The notes beneath the pieces were generated by a model that was not told where the DNA came from, ran no database searches, and saw only the letters and a program-made list of their open reading frames with translations. A DNA stretch of 64,000 nucleotides from contig CP099617.1 in NCBI GenBank assembly GCA_024072375.1, forward strand, positions 3,913,001 to 3,977,000, read 5' to 3'. This DNA comes from Sphingomonadaceae bacterium OTU29LAMAA1 (GTDB taxonomy: Bacteria; Pseudomonadota; Alphaproteobacteria; Sphingomonadales; Sphingomonadaceae). The position numbers and the translations under genes are program-made. Shown piece after piece: positions 34,578-43,436 of this stretch (positions within the stretch are counted from its first letter, which is position 1; the number at the start of each line of letters is the position of its first letter).

Positions 34578-37235
34578 ATGACCCAATACGTGTACCGTTT
34601 CGGTGGCGGCGTTTCGGACGGCGGGAAGGGCGACAAGAATCTGCTCGGCGGCAAGGGATCGAACCTTGCCGAAATGGCCTCGATCGGCCTGCCGGTCCCC
34701 CCCGGCTTCACGATCAGCACCGCGATGTGCACGCGCTATTACGAGGAAGGCGAGCAATTCCCGCAGTCGCTGCGTGACGAGGTGGCGGCGGGAATCGAGC
34801 ATATCGAAGGGATTACGGGCAAAACCTTCGGCGATCCCGCAAACCCGTTGCTGGTGTCGGTCCGCTCCGGCGCGCGCGTGTCGATGCCCGGGATGATGGA
34901 CACCGTCCTCAACCTCGGCCTCAACGACGCGACGGTCGAGGGACTGGCCACCAAGTCGGGCGACGAACGTTTCGCCTGGGACAGCTATCGCCGCTTCATC
35001 CAGATGTACGCCGACGTGGTGCTCGAACTCGACCACGGCGCGTTCGAGGAAGCGCTGGAGATCGCAAAGGAGGACAATGGCTTCACCCTCGACACCGAGC
35101 TGACCGCCAAGGATCTGAAGACCTTGGTCGCCGAATATAAGGGATTGGTCGAAGCGGAATGGGGCAAGCCCTTCCCGCAGGATGTCCACGATCAGCTCTG
35201 GGGTGCGGTCGGCGCAGTGTTCGGCTCGTGGCAGTCGGAGCGGGCCAAGGTCTATCGCCGCCTCAACGACATCCCCGCCGACTGGGGCACCGCGGTCAAC
35301 GTCCAGGCGATGGTCTTCGGCAACATGGGCGAAACCTCGGCCACCGGCGTCGCCTTCACCCGCGACCCCGCCAAGGGCGACCGCGCCTATTACGGCGAAT
35401 TCCTGATTAACGCACAGGGCGAAGACGTCGTCGCCGGTATCCGCACCCCGCAATATCTGACCAAGGTCGCCCGCGAGGAGGCCGGCGCCAAGCCCGCGTC
35501 GATGGAAGAGGCGATGCCGGAGGTCTACGCCGAGCTTGCCGCCGTCTTCGACCAGCTCGAAACGCATTACCGCGACATGCAGGACATCGAGTTCACGGTC
35601 GAACAGACCAAGCTCTGGATGCTCCAGACCCGCTCGGGCAAGCGCACCGCCAAGGCCGCGCTCAAGATCGCGGTCGACATGGCGAGCGAAGGCCTGATCA
35701 CCCGCGAAGAGGCGATCCTGCGCGTCGACCCGATGGCCCTCGACCAACTGCTCCACCCGACGCTCGACCCCAACGCACCGCGCGACGTGATCGCTAAGGG
35801 CTTGCCAGCCTCGCCGGGTGCGGCATCCGGCACCGTCGTGTTTGACGCCGATACCGCAGAAAAGCGCAAGGCTGCGGGCGACAAGGTCATCCTCGTCCGC
35901 ACCGAAACCTCGCCTGAGGACATCCACGGCATGCACGCGGCGCAGGGCATCCTGACCGCGCGCGGCGGCATGACCAGCCACGCCGCCGTCGTCGCGCGCG
36001 GCATGGGCCGCCCCTGCGTCTCGGGTGCCGGATCGCTGTCGATCTCCGCCAAGGACAAGGTGATGAAGGTCGGCGGACGTGAAATCCGCGAAGGCGACAC
36101 GATCACCATCGACGGCGCGAGCGGCGAGGTGATGTTCGGCGAGGTCGCGACCGTCCAGCCCGAACTGGCGGGCGATTTCGGCACGCTGATGGAATGGGCC
36201 GATGGCGTCCGCCGCCTGAAGGTGCGCGCCAACGCCGAAACCCCGCTTGATTGCCAGACCGCGCGCGATTTCGGTGCGGAGGGCGTCGGCCTGTGCCGGA
36301 CCGAGCATATGTTCTTCGACGCCGACCGCATCACCGCGGTCCGCCAGATGATCCTCGCCACCGACGAAGCCGGTCGCCGCACCGCGCTGGAACGGCTGCT
36401 GCCGGCGCAGCGCAGCGACTTCACCGCGATCTTCGAGGTGATGGCCGGCCTGCCGGTGACGGTGCGGCTGCTCGACCCGCCGCTGCATGAATTCCTGCCA
36501 CACGAAGAGAATGAGTTCGCCGAAGTGGCTGCGGCGGCGGGGATCGACATCGACGTGCTCAAGCGCCGCGCCGCCGAACTGCACGAATTCAACCCCATGC
36601 TCGGCCACCGCGGTTGCCGCCTCGGCGTGACATATCCCGAAATCTACGAGACGCAGGCGCGTGCGATCTTCGAAGCGGCGATCGACGTGGCGGAGAAGTC
36701 CGGCGCTGCCCCGATTCCGGAGGTGATGATCCCGCTGGTCGCGACCAAGCGCGAGCTCGACCTGATGAAGGTCGTCGTCGACAAGGCGGCGCAGGCGGTG
36801 TTCGCGGAGCGTGGCAAGACGATCGAATATCTCGTTGGAACGATGATCGAATTGCCCCGCGCCGCGCTGAAGGCAGGCGAGATCGCGGAAACCGGCGAGT
36901 TCTTCTCGTTCGGCACCAACGACCTGACGCAGACGACGCTGGGCGTCAGCCGCGACGACGCTGCGCGCTTCCTGGGGGCCTATGTCGAACAGGGCATCTA
37001 CGCCAAGGACCCGTTCGTCAGCCTGGATATCGAGGGCGTCGGCGAACTCGTGCAGATGGCCGCGGACCGCGGGCGCGCGACCCGGCCGGACATCAAGCTC
37101 GGCATCTGCGGCGAACACGGCGGCGATCCCGCCAGCATCGCCTTCTGCGAAAAGGTCGGCCTCGATTACGTCTCGGCTAGCCCCTACCGCGTACCGATCG
37201 CACGACTGGCGGCGGCACAGGCGGCGCTGAAGTAA
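34578..37235 (+). CDS. ppdK: Pyruvate, phosphate dikinase
   Basis: 885 aa from the ATG at 34578, with AAGGA about 8 bases upstream. PPDK interconverts pyruvate, ATP and Pi with PEP, AMP and PPi. The ATP-grasp part opens with GGKGSNLAEMASIGLPVPPGFTI, the phospho-His is in RGGMTSHAAVVARGMGRPCVSGAG, and the PEP site holds GEFFSFGTNDLTQTTLG and the Cys of LGICGEHGGDP. EMFHEFLPHE-type LLDPPLHEFLPHEENE is intact. It is 101 bases after glyS and probably has its own promoter. It gives gluconeogenic PEP supply or works in glycolysis. Confidence 0.97.
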   Translation: MTQYVYRFGGGVSDGGKGDKNLLGGKGSNLAEMASIGLPVPPGFTISTAMCTRYYEEGEQFPQSLRDEVAAGIEHIEGITGKTFGDPANPLLVSVRSGARVSMPGMMDTVLNLGLNDATVEGLATKSGDERFAWDSYRRFIQMYADVVLELDHGAFEEALEIAKEDNGFTLDTELTAKDLKTLVAEYKGLVEAEWGKPFPQDVHDQLWGAVGAVFGSWQSERAKVYRRLNDIPADWGTAVNVQAMVFGNMGETSATGVAFTRDPAKGDRAYYGEFLINAQGEDVVAGIRTPQYLTKVAREEAGAKPASMEEAMPEVYAELAAVFDQLETHYRDMQDIEFTVEQTKLWMLQTRSGKRTAKAALKIAVDMASEGLITREEAILRVDPMALDQLLHPTLDPNAPRDVIAKGLPASPGAASGTVVFDADTAEKRKAAGDKVILVRTETSPEDIHGMHAAQGILTARGGMTSHAAVVARGMGRPCVSGAGSLSISAKDKVMKVGGREIREGDTITIDGASGEVMFGEVATVQPELAGDFGTLMEWADGVRRLKVRANAETPLDCQTARDFGAEGVGLCRTEHMFFDADRITAVRQMILATDEAGRRTALERLLPAQRSDFTAIFEVMAGLPVTVRLLDPPLHEFLPHEENEFAEVAAAAGIDIDVLKRRAAELHEFNPMLGHRGCRLGVTYPEIYETQARAIFEAAIDVAEKSGAAPIPEVMIPLVATKRELDLMKVVVDKAAQAVFAERGKTIEYLVGTMIELPRAALKAGEIAETGEFFSFGTNDLTQTTLGVSRDDAARFLGAYVEQGIYAKDPFVSLDIEGVGELVQMAADRGRATRPDIKLGICGEHGGDPASIAFCEKVGLDYVSASPYRVPIARLAAAQAALK

Positions 37236-37243
37236 GCGCGCTT

Positions 37244-37370
37244 CTCCCCTCCCCGCAGGGAGGGGCCGGGGGTGGGTAGAGGCCTGACGATACGGCCTCC
37301 GCGCGCCTCGTGGTGACCGTATTGCGAGCACGCCACCCACCCCCAACCCCTCCCTCGCAGGGAGGGGAGC
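37244..37370. repeat. Palindromic element, GGGGGTGGGT / ACCCACCCCC family
   Basis: Downstream of ppdK: CTCCCCTCCC-cgca-GGGAGGGG, then CCGGGGGTGGGTAGAGGCCTGACGATAC in parts, and CCGTATTGCGAGCACGCCACCCACCCCC, ending CCCCTCCC-tcgca-GGGAGGGGAG. The order and inner sequence match the hisH-hisA element (13880-14011). No ORF lies in the gap up to scoA. Confidence 0.85.
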
Positions 37371-37439
37371 AAGGGTGCGATTGACCACCCGCCGACAGCC
37401 CCGCTATCGCCACCCGCAACGACAGGAGAGTGATCGCCG

Positions 37440-38147
37440 ATGAAGAAGCTCTACCCCGACGCAGCCGCCGCCCTCGACGGCCTGCTGCACGACGGCATGA
37501 CGATCTGCGCCGGCGGGTTCGGCCTGTGCGGCATCCCCGAACGGCTGATCGACGCGATCCAGGCCTCTGGCGTCAAAGACCTGACCATCGCCAGCAACAA
37601 TGCCGGCATCGACGGCGAGGGGCTCGGCAAGCTCCTGCGCACGCGGCAGGTCAGGAAGATGATCTCCAGCTACGTCGGCGAGAACAAGGAGTTCGAGCGC
37701 CAGTATCTGAGCGGCGAACTGGAAGTGGAGTTCTGCCCGCAAGGCACGCTTGCCGAACGCTGCCGCGCTGGCGGCGCAGGCATCCCCGGCTTCTACACCA
37801 AGACCGGCGTCGGCACTTTGGTGGCCGAGGGTAAGGAGGTGAAGACCTTCGATGGCGAGGACTATATCCTCGAACGCGGCATCCGCTCGGACATCAGCAT
37901 CATCAAGGGGTGGAAGGCGGACGAGAGCGGCAACCTCATCTTCCGCAAGACCGCGCGCAACTTCAACCAGCCGATGGCGACCGCCGGCCGCATCTGCATC
38001 GCCGAGGTCGAAGAGGTCGTACCGGTCGGCAGCCTTGATCCCGACGCGATCCACCTGCCCGGCATCTATGTGAAGCGGATGATCGTCGGCGTGCCGTACG
38101 ACAAGAAGATCGAGTTCCGCACCGTGCGGGAGCGGCAGGCGGCGTGA
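37440..38147 (+). CDS. 3-oxoacid CoA-transferase subunit A
   Basis: 235 aa. The glycine-rich SCOT/AtoD motif is GGFGLCGIPERLIDAI at about residue 25. Other markers are SNNAGIDGEGLGKLL, EFCPQGTLAERCRAGGAGIPGFYT and DYILERGIRSDISIIKGWKAD. It moves CoA from succinyl-CoA to an acetoacetate-type acid, which allows growth on ketone bodies or turnover of PHB-derived acids. Its partner subunit (39402) lies two genes downstream. The stop overlaps the next gene start. Confidence 0.93.
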   Translation: MKKLYPDAAAALDGLLHDGMTICAGGFGLCGIPERLIDAIQASGVKDLTIASNNAGIDGEGLGKLLRTRQVRKMISSYVGENKEFERQYLSGELEVEFCPQGTLAERCRAGGAGIPGFYTKTGVGTLVAEGKEVKTFDGEDYILERGIRSDISIIKGWKADESGNLIFRKTARNFNQPMATAGRICIAEVEEVVPVGSLDPDAIHLPGIYVKRMIVGVPYDKKIEFRTVRERQAA

Positions 38148-39082
38148 TGCGGCGTGCGGTCCTGTTGCTGGCCGGCGTCGCGTTGCTCGCCGGCTGTGGC
38201 CCTAAGGCGCGCGACCGCGTCGCGACGCTGCCTGCGCCGGGGCAGACCTATACCGCCGACGGCAAGGTGGTGCGGATCACCGGATTGAAGGCACTGCCCG
38301 CACCGGGCGGCAGCGCGGCCGACGCAACGCCGGTGCCGCCGCAGTTCCAGTATCTCTATGGCTCGGCAGAGGCGGCTGCGCTCAGCCGGCAGGCGTTCCG
38401 CGCCTTGGTGAATTACGCCAGCTACCGCCGCGCGACCGGCGACAGCGTCGTCTTGAAGGCGGGCGCGACGCTCGCCGCCCCGCAATGGGAAGCGTGCGCC
38501 GGCAAGCCCCGCGCCGCCGTGTTCGACGCGGACGAGACGGTCGTGCTCAACCTCGGCGTCGAGGCGCTGGCAGCGCGCAGTCCGTCGGCCCCGTTCGACC
38601 CGGCGCAATGGGAACGCTGGGAGCGGACCGGGGCGAAGGCGGTCGCGCCGGTGCCGGGTGCGGTCGAGGCGTTCGGCGCATTGCGGGCGGCCGGCATCAC
38701 GGTCATCGTCAACAGCAATCGCGCCAGCGCCACCGCCGCCGGTACGGTCGCCGGGTTGAAGGCGGCGGGGCTGGGCGATTTCACCCCCGGCACCGACCTG
38801 TTCCTGCGCGACGGGCCGAGCGGCAAGGACGCGCGCCGCACCACCATCGCCGCCCGATATTGCGTCGTCGCGATGGGCGGCGACCAGCTCGGCGACTTCA
38901 GCGACCTGTTCAACACGATCCCGTCCCCGGCCGAACGCCGCCGTGTCGCCGACAGCGGCACGGTCGCGGCGATGTGGGGTAACGGCTGGTTCGTGCTGCC
39001 GAACCCGGTCTACGGATCGGCGCTGAAGGGCAGCTTCGACGACGTCTTCCCCGTCGACAAACGCTGGAGCGACGCACGATGA
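38147..39082 (+). CDS. Class-B-type acid phosphatase lipoprotein (HAD superfamily)
   Basis: 311 aa. The ATG at 38147 overlaps the scoA stop (TGATG); a GTG at 38144 is possible. The signal RRAVLLLAGVALLAGC makes it a lipoprotein. HAD motifs: AAVFDADETVVLN (nucleophile Asp) and, near the end, AMGGDQLGDFSDL. ITVIVNSNRAS is motif II. The form fits the acid phosphatase/5'-nucleotidase e(P4) family, which frees phosphate from nucleotides at the cell surface. It is unrelated in function to the CoA transferase but locked in the same operon. Confidence 0.85.
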   Translation: MRRAVLLLAGVALLAGCGPKARDRVATLPAPGQTYTADGKVVRITGLKALPAPGGSAADATPVPPQFQYLYGSAEAAALSRQAFRALVNYASYRRATGDSVVLKAGATLAAPQWEACAGKPRAAVFDADETVVLNLGVEALAARSPSAPFDPAQWERWERTGAKAVAPVPGAVEAFGALRAAGITVIVNSNRASATAAGTVAGLKAAGLGDFTPGTDLFLRDGPSGKDARRTTIAARYCVVAMGGDQLGDFSDLFNTIPSPAERRRVADSGTVAAMWGNGWFVLPNPVYGSALKGSFDDVFPVDKRWSDAR

Positions 39083-39402
39083 AGCTCCCGAAGCTGCGTG
39101 CCATCCCGCTGTCAGCGATGCCCAACCTGACCGATCGGTCGGCGGAGGTCGCACGCATCTGGATCACCGATCGCGCCGGATCGACCGTCGTCATCGACGC
39201 CGGCGTGCTGTCCGATGCAGAGACCTTCGGCGTGCTGATGGCCGACGTCATCGGCCACGCCGCCAAGGCGCATGCACAACTGCTCGGCCTGTCGGAGTAC
39301 GAGGCGGCGGCGCTGATCTGGCGCGGCCTCGACGGCGCGCGTCCCGAACTCGATCCCGACGCCGTGGCGCGGATCGCCAACCATCCCGGAGGATTGAACT
39401 GA
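39079..39402 (+). CDS. DUF5076-type protein
   Basis: 107 aa with ATGA overlap to the phosphatase gene; its stop shares one base with the scoB start (TGATG). The core, NLTDRSAEVARIWITDRAGSTVVIDAGVLSDAETFGVLMADVIGHAAKAHA, fits the DUF5076 family of alphaproteobacteria. It is small, soluble and of unknown function. The family label is from memory of the pattern. Confidence 0.7.
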   Translation: MKLPKLRAIPLSAMPNLTDRSAEVARIWITDRAGSTVVIDAGVLSDAETFGVLMADVIGHAAKAHAQLLGLSEYEAAALIWRGLDGARPELDPDAVARIANHPGGLN

Positions 39403-40052
39403 TGGCTACTCAGGCAAAGGGCTGGGATCGCAACCAGATGGCGGCGCGCGCCGCGCAGGAGTTGCGCGACGGTTATTACGTCAACCTTGGGATCGGCATC
39501 CCGACGCTGGTGGCGAACAACATCCCGGCGGGTATGACGGTGACGCTCCAGTCTGAAAACGGCATGCTCGGCATCGGCCCATTCCCGTATGAGGATGAGG
39601 TCGACCCCGACCTGATCAACGCTGGCAAGCAGACAATCAGCCAACTGCCGCAGAGCGCCTATTTCGGCAGTGAGCAGAGTTTCGCGATGATCCGCGGCGG
39701 CCACATCGATCTCACGGTGCTGGGCGCGATGGAGGTCAGCGAGGGCGGCGACATCGCGAACTGGATGATCCCCGGCAAGATGATCAAGGGCATGGGTGGC
39801 GCAATGGACCTCGTCGCCGGGGTCAAGCAGATCATCGTCGTCATGGATCACAATGCCAAGGACGGTAGCCCAAAGTTCATCCCGTCCTGCACCCTGCCGC
39901 TGACCGGCAAGAACGTCGTCGACATGATCGTCACCGATCTCGCGGTCTTCCGCCGGCCGGATCATGCCTCCGCGTTCAAGCTGGTCGAACTCGCCCCCGG
40001 CGTGACCGCGGACGAAGTCGCGGCGAAGACCACGGCGGCTTACGAGGTTTAG
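39402..40052 (+). CDS. 3-oxoacid CoA-transferase subunit B
   Basis: 216 aa. The catalytic glutamate is in LQSENGMLGIGPFP. The glycine-rich NLGIGIPTLVANNIP, GGHIDLTVLGAMEVSEGGDIANWMIPGKMIKGMGGAMDLV and VVVMDHNAKDGSPKFIPSCTLPLTGK blocks are all standard SCOT beta. It completes the enzyme with the product of 37440, despite the two genes between them. Confidence 0.95.
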   Translation: MATQAKGWDRNQMAARAAQELRDGYYVNLGIGIPTLVANNIPAGMTVTLQSENGMLGIGPFPYEDEVDPDLINAGKQTISQLPQSAYFGSEQSFAMIRGGHIDLTVLGAMEVSEGGDIANWMIPGKMIKGMGGAMDLVAGVKQIIVVMDHNAKDGSPKFIPSCTLPLTGKNVVDMIVTDLAVFRRPDHASAFKLVELAPGVTADEVAAKTTAAYEV

Positions 40053-40069
40053 AACCAAGCTCCCGATAC

Positions 40070-40187
40070 CCCTGCGTCACCCGGGACTTGTTCCGGGGTC
40101 CACCGGGCCGGAAACGAAAAGCTGGAGCCTCTAGCGCTACCTCCAGCCGCAAAGTGGACCCCGGAACAAGTCCGGGGTGACGCAGGG
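40070..40187. repeat. 34-bp-arm palindrome upstream of leuC
   Basis: The arms 40070-40103 and 40154-40187 match with one mismatch: CCCTGCGTCACCCGGGACTT... and the complement. The loop is 50 bases. Sequences like GTCACCCCGGACTTGTTCCGGGGTCC are common dispersed palindromes in sphingomonads. A related one stands at 63439-63548. It fills the space between scoB and leuC and would form a strong hairpin in the message. Confidence 0.85.
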
Positions 40188-40264
40188 ATGGTCGCATGCC
40201 CCCAAGCAATTATCCGCCACTCCGCCTCGACCTTCGCGCAGCTTTCGGTTAACGCGCCGCCATC

Positions 40265-41704
40265 ATGGCTACCCGACCGCAAACGCTGTACGAAAAAATC
40301 TGGGCCGCACACGTCGTCGAACGGCGCGACGACGGCACCTGCCTCATCTACATCGATCGCCACCTCGTCCATGAGGTGACCAGTCCGCAGGCATTCGAAG
40401 GGCTCCGGGTCGCGGGCCGCCGCGTGCGCCGTCCCGAACTGACGCTCGCCGTGCCCGACCACAACCTGCCGACCACCCCGCGCGTCGACGCCGCGGGACG
40501 CCTGCTGCCGATCGCCGATCCGGAAAGCGCGCAGCAGCTCGACGCGCTCCGCCGCAACACCAGCGAATTCGGCATCGACTATATCGACGCGACGGCAGCC
40601 GAGCAGGGCATCGTCCACGTCGTCGGCCCGGAACTGGGCTTCACCCTGCCGGGCACGACATTGGTCTGCGGCGACAGCCACACCTCGACGCACGGCGCAC
40701 TCGGCGCGCTGGCGTTCGGCATCGGCACCAGCGAGGTCGAGCACGTGCTCGCGACGCAGACGCTGTTGCTCAGCCAGTCGAAGACGATGGAGGTCCGCGT
40801 CGACGGAACTTTGGGCTTCGGCGTCAGCCCCAAGGACGTGATCCTCGCGATCATGGGCCGCATCGGCGCGGCGGGCGGCACCGGTCACGTCATCGAATAT
40901 ACCGGCGACGTGATCCGAAATATGTCGATCGAGGGACGGATGACCGTCGCCAACATGTCGATCGAGGGCGGCGCGCGGGCCGGTCTGGTCGCGCCCGACG
41001 ACCTGACCTTCGCCTATCTCAAGGGGCGGCCGATGGTGCCGCAGGGCGAGGCGTGGGACAAGGCGGTGGCCTGGTGGCGCAGCCTCGCCACCGATCCGGC
41101 CGCGACCTACGACAAGGTCGTCCGCCTCGACGCCACCGATATCGCGCCGGCGCTGACCTGGGGCACCAGCCCTGAGGACGTGGTGCCGATCACCGGGTTC
41201 GTGCCGGAGCCGGACAGCTTCGCCGATCCGTCGAAGCGCGCGGCGGCACAGCGCAGCCTCGAATATATGGGCCTGACGCCCGGTACCGCGATGCAGGACG
41301 TCGCGGTGCAGCACGTCTTCATCGGCAGTTGCACCAACAGCCGGATCGAAGATCTGCGGGCCGCCGCTGCGGTCGCCGACGGTCGCCATGTCGCCGACGG
41401 CGTGCGCGCGATGGTGGTGCCGGGATCGGGGCTGGTCAAGCGGCAGGCGGAAGCGGAAGGGCTCGACCGTGTATTCCTGTCCGCCGGCTTCGAATGGCGC
41501 GAACCGGGCTGTTCGATGTGTCTGGCGATGAACCCCGACAAGGTGCCTGCGGGGGAACGGTGTGCCTCCACGTCGAACCGGAATTTCGTGGGTCGACAAG
41601 GGCCTGGCGCACGCACACACCTGTTGTCGCCGGCGATGGCGGCGGCTGCGGCGGTGACCGGGCGCCTCGCCGACGTTCGCGATCTGATGGGAGCAAAGCT
41701 GTGA
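40265..41704 (+). CDS. leuC: 3-isopropylmalate dehydratase large subunit
   Basis: 479 aa. LeuC holds the [4Fe-4S] cluster that isomerises 2- to 3-isopropylmalate in leucine synthesis. Cluster ligands: FIGSCTNSRIEDL and GCSMCLAMNPD. CGDSHTSTHGALGALAFGIGTSEVEHVLATQTL and GAAGGTGHVIEYTG are standard. The 3' end overlaps a very short ORF that leads into leuD. Confidence 0.96.
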   Translation: MATRPQTLYEKIWAAHVVERRDDGTCLIYIDRHLVHEVTSPQAFEGLRVAGRRVRRPELTLAVPDHNLPTTPRVDAAGRLLPIADPESAQQLDALRRNTSEFGIDYIDATAAEQGIVHVVGPELGFTLPGTTLVCGDSHTSTHGALGALAFGIGTSEVEHVLATQTLLLSQSKTMEVRVDGTLGFGVSPKDVILAIMGRIGAAGGTGHVIEYTGDVIRNMSIEGRMTVANMSIEGGARAGLVAPDDLTFAYLKGRPMVPQGEAWDKAVAWWRSLATDPAATYDKVVRLDATDIAPALTWGTSPEDVVPITGFVPEPDSFADPSKRAAAQRSLEYMGLTPGTAMQDVAVQHVFIGSCTNSRIEDLRAAAAVADGRHVADGVRAMVVPGSGLVKRQAEAEGLDRVFLSAGFEWREPGCSMCLAMNPDKVPAGERCASTSNRNFVGRQGPGARTHLLSPAMAAAAAVTGRLADVRDLMGAKL

Positions 41705-41808
41705 AGAAGGTCCTTGTGCTGCTGGTCGCGGGTGCGATGATGAGCGGCGTCGCCGCATATGTCGCGGGCGCGCGGGCGCTCGCCCATCCGGCGAAGACGC
41801 AGCGCTGA
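41701..41808 (+). CDS. 35-aa hydrophobic peptide between leuC and leuD
   Basis: A GTG overlaps the leuC stop (GTGA), and the TGA stop overlaps the leuD start (TGATG). The product, VKKVLVLLVAGAMMSGVAAY then VAGARALAHPAKTQR, has a single hydrophobic helix with basic ends on both sides. It may be a short membrane peptide, or the ORF may only bridge ribosomes from leuC to leuD. It has no known family. Confidence 0.5.
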   Translation: MKKVLVLLVAGAMMSGVAAYVAGARALAHPAKTQR

Positions 41809-42437
41809 TGCAGCCGGTCACGACCGTCACGGGCACCGCCTACCCCTGGGGTGCCAAGAATATCGACACCGACATCATCATCCCGGCGCATTGGCTGAAG
41901 ACGATCACGCGCACCGGCCTGTCCCGCGGCGCGTTCGAAACGGTGCGGGCGCAACCGGGTAACGTGTTCGACGATCCGCGCTATTCCGGCGCACCGATCC
42001 TGATCGCCGGCGACAACTTCGGCTGCGGGTCGAGCCGTGAGCATGCCGCATGGGCGCTTGCCGACATGGGCGTGCAGGCGGTGATCGCGCCGAGTTTTTC
42101 CGACATATTTTCGGGCAACGCCTTCAAGAACGGTATCGTGCCGGTGGTATTGCCGCAGGAGGCGGTCGATCGGCTGGTCGAGGTTGCGAAGGATCAGCCG
42201 ATCACCGTCGATCTGGAAACGATGACGGTAACGACTCCATATCAGGATCGCTTCGTCTTCGAACTTGATGCTTTCCGCCGCCAATGCCTGATGCAGGGGC
42301 TGGACGAGATCGGCCTGACGATGGCAAAGGATACCGCGATTTCGAAATTCGAAGGCGCGGTGGATCAACACCGCCCCTGGGTCGCGAGCAGGAGCGGATA
42401 TGCGGGCATTGCTGTCAACGGCATCGGGCGGACCTGA
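41808..42437 (+). CDS. leuD: 3-isopropylmalate dehydratase small subunit
   Basis: 209 aa. The swivel domain has GAKNIDTDIIIPAHWLKTITRTGL and FGCGSSREHAAWALADMGVQAVIAPSFSDIFSGNAFKNGIVPV. It pairs with LeuC. The last 38 bases overlap the next gene in another frame, an unusually long overlap. Confidence 0.96.
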   Translation: MQPVTTVTGTAYPWGAKNIDTDIIIPAHWLKTITRTGLSRGAFETVRAQPGNVFDDPRYSGAPILIAGDNFGCGSSREHAAWALADMGVQAVIAPSFSDIFSGNAFKNGIVPVVLPQEAVDRLVEVAKDQPITVDLETMTVTTPYQDRFVFELDAFRRQCLMQGLDEIGLTMAKDTAISKFEGAVDQHRPWVASRSGYAGIAVNGIGRT

Positions 42438-43398
42438 AACTCTACAGCTGACGGAACTGCCCGATCCGACCCCGGCTGCGGGTCAGGTCCTTGTCGCGGT
42501 AAAGGCATGCGCGATCAACTATCCCGATGTCCTGATCATCGAGGACAAATACCAGTTCAAGCCGCAGCGTCCTTTCGCGCCCGGCGGCGAGATCGCCGGC
42601 GTCATCGAAGCACTGGGCGAGGGTGTCACCAACTGGCAGGTCGGCGACCGCGTCATGGGCGTCATCGGCCATGGCGGTCTCGCCAGCAAGATCGTCGTCG
42701 ACCCGCAGCGATTGTTTCATCTGCCCGATGAGCGCAGCTTTGCCGAGGGCGCTGCCTTGATTCTGACCTATGGCACGACCATTCACGCGTTGCTCGATCG
42801 CGGTCATCTGCAAACGGGACAGTCGTTGCTCGTGTTAGGCGCGGCAGGCGGAGTCGGGCTTGCTGCGATCGAACTTGGCAAAGCCTATGGCGCGCGTGTC
42901 GTCGCGGCGGTGTCTTCGGAGGAGAAGGCTGCAGCCGCGCGGGCGGCAGGAGCCGACGGGACGCTCATCTATGGGCGTGCCCCGTTCGACAAGGAGCAAT
43001 CAAAGGCTCTGGCCGAGCAATTCAAGGCCCTGGGTGGGCGTGGCGGGTTCGACGTCATCTACGATCCGGTCGGGGGCGATTATGCGGAACCCGCACTGCG
43101 AGCGATCGGCTGGGAGGGACGTTATCTGGTCGTCGGCTTCCCCGCCGGCATCCCGAAGTTGCCGCTTAACCTGACGCTGCTGAAAAGCTGCGATGTGTGC
43201 GGGGTGTTCTGGGGAGCCTTTGCCGCCCGTGATCCGAATGCGAACACCGCTCACGTCGAGCAGCTGTTCCGTCTATGGCGCGAAGGCAAAATCGCCCCGC
43301 GGGTCACCGACACCTTTCCGTTCGAAAGGGGCGGGGATGCCATCGCCAAGATGGCGGCCCGGCAGGCGATAGGAAAGCTGGTGGTGTTCGTCGACTGA
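42400..43398 (+). CDS. NADPH:quinone oxidoreductase-like MDR protein
   Basis: 332 aa. GGAGCGG precedes the ATG by a few bases, inside the leuD 3' end. A zinc-free medium-chain reductase: the N-terminal GroES-like part has VKACAINYPDVLIIEDKYQ and FAPGGEIAGVIEALGEGV, and the Rossmann fold has VLGAAGGVGLAAIELGKAYGARVVAA. The end (KIAPRVTDTFPFERGGDAIAKMAARQAIGKLVV) is typical. The enzyme reduces quinones or enones with NADPH. The substrate is not known. Confidence 0.9.
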   Translation: MRALLSTASGGPETLQLTELPDPTPAAGQVLVAVKACAINYPDVLIIEDKYQFKPQRPFAPGGEIAGVIEALGEGVTNWQVGDRVMGVIGHGGLASKIVVDPQRLFHLPDERSFAEGAALILTYGTTIHALLDRGHLQTGQSLLVLGAAGGVGLAAIELGKAYGARVVAAVSSEEKAAAARAAGADGTLIYGRAPFDKEQSKALAEQFKALGGRGGFDVIYDPVGGDYAEPALRAIGWEGRYLVVGFPAGIPKLPLNLTLLKSCDVCGVFWGAFAARDPNANTAHVEQLFRLWREGKIAPRVTDTFPFERGGDAIAKMAARQAIGKLVVFVD

Positions 43399-43436
43399 CG
43401 TTCACCACCCCGTATCTCGGTACTCTTGCCCGTCCG

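Noticed and set aside
34215..37388. A very long open frame (over 1000 codons) on the minus strand opposite ppdK
   Set aside because: It is a GC-driven shadow. PPDK on the plus strand has all catalytic motifs, and the minus frame has no family pattern and runs through repeats.
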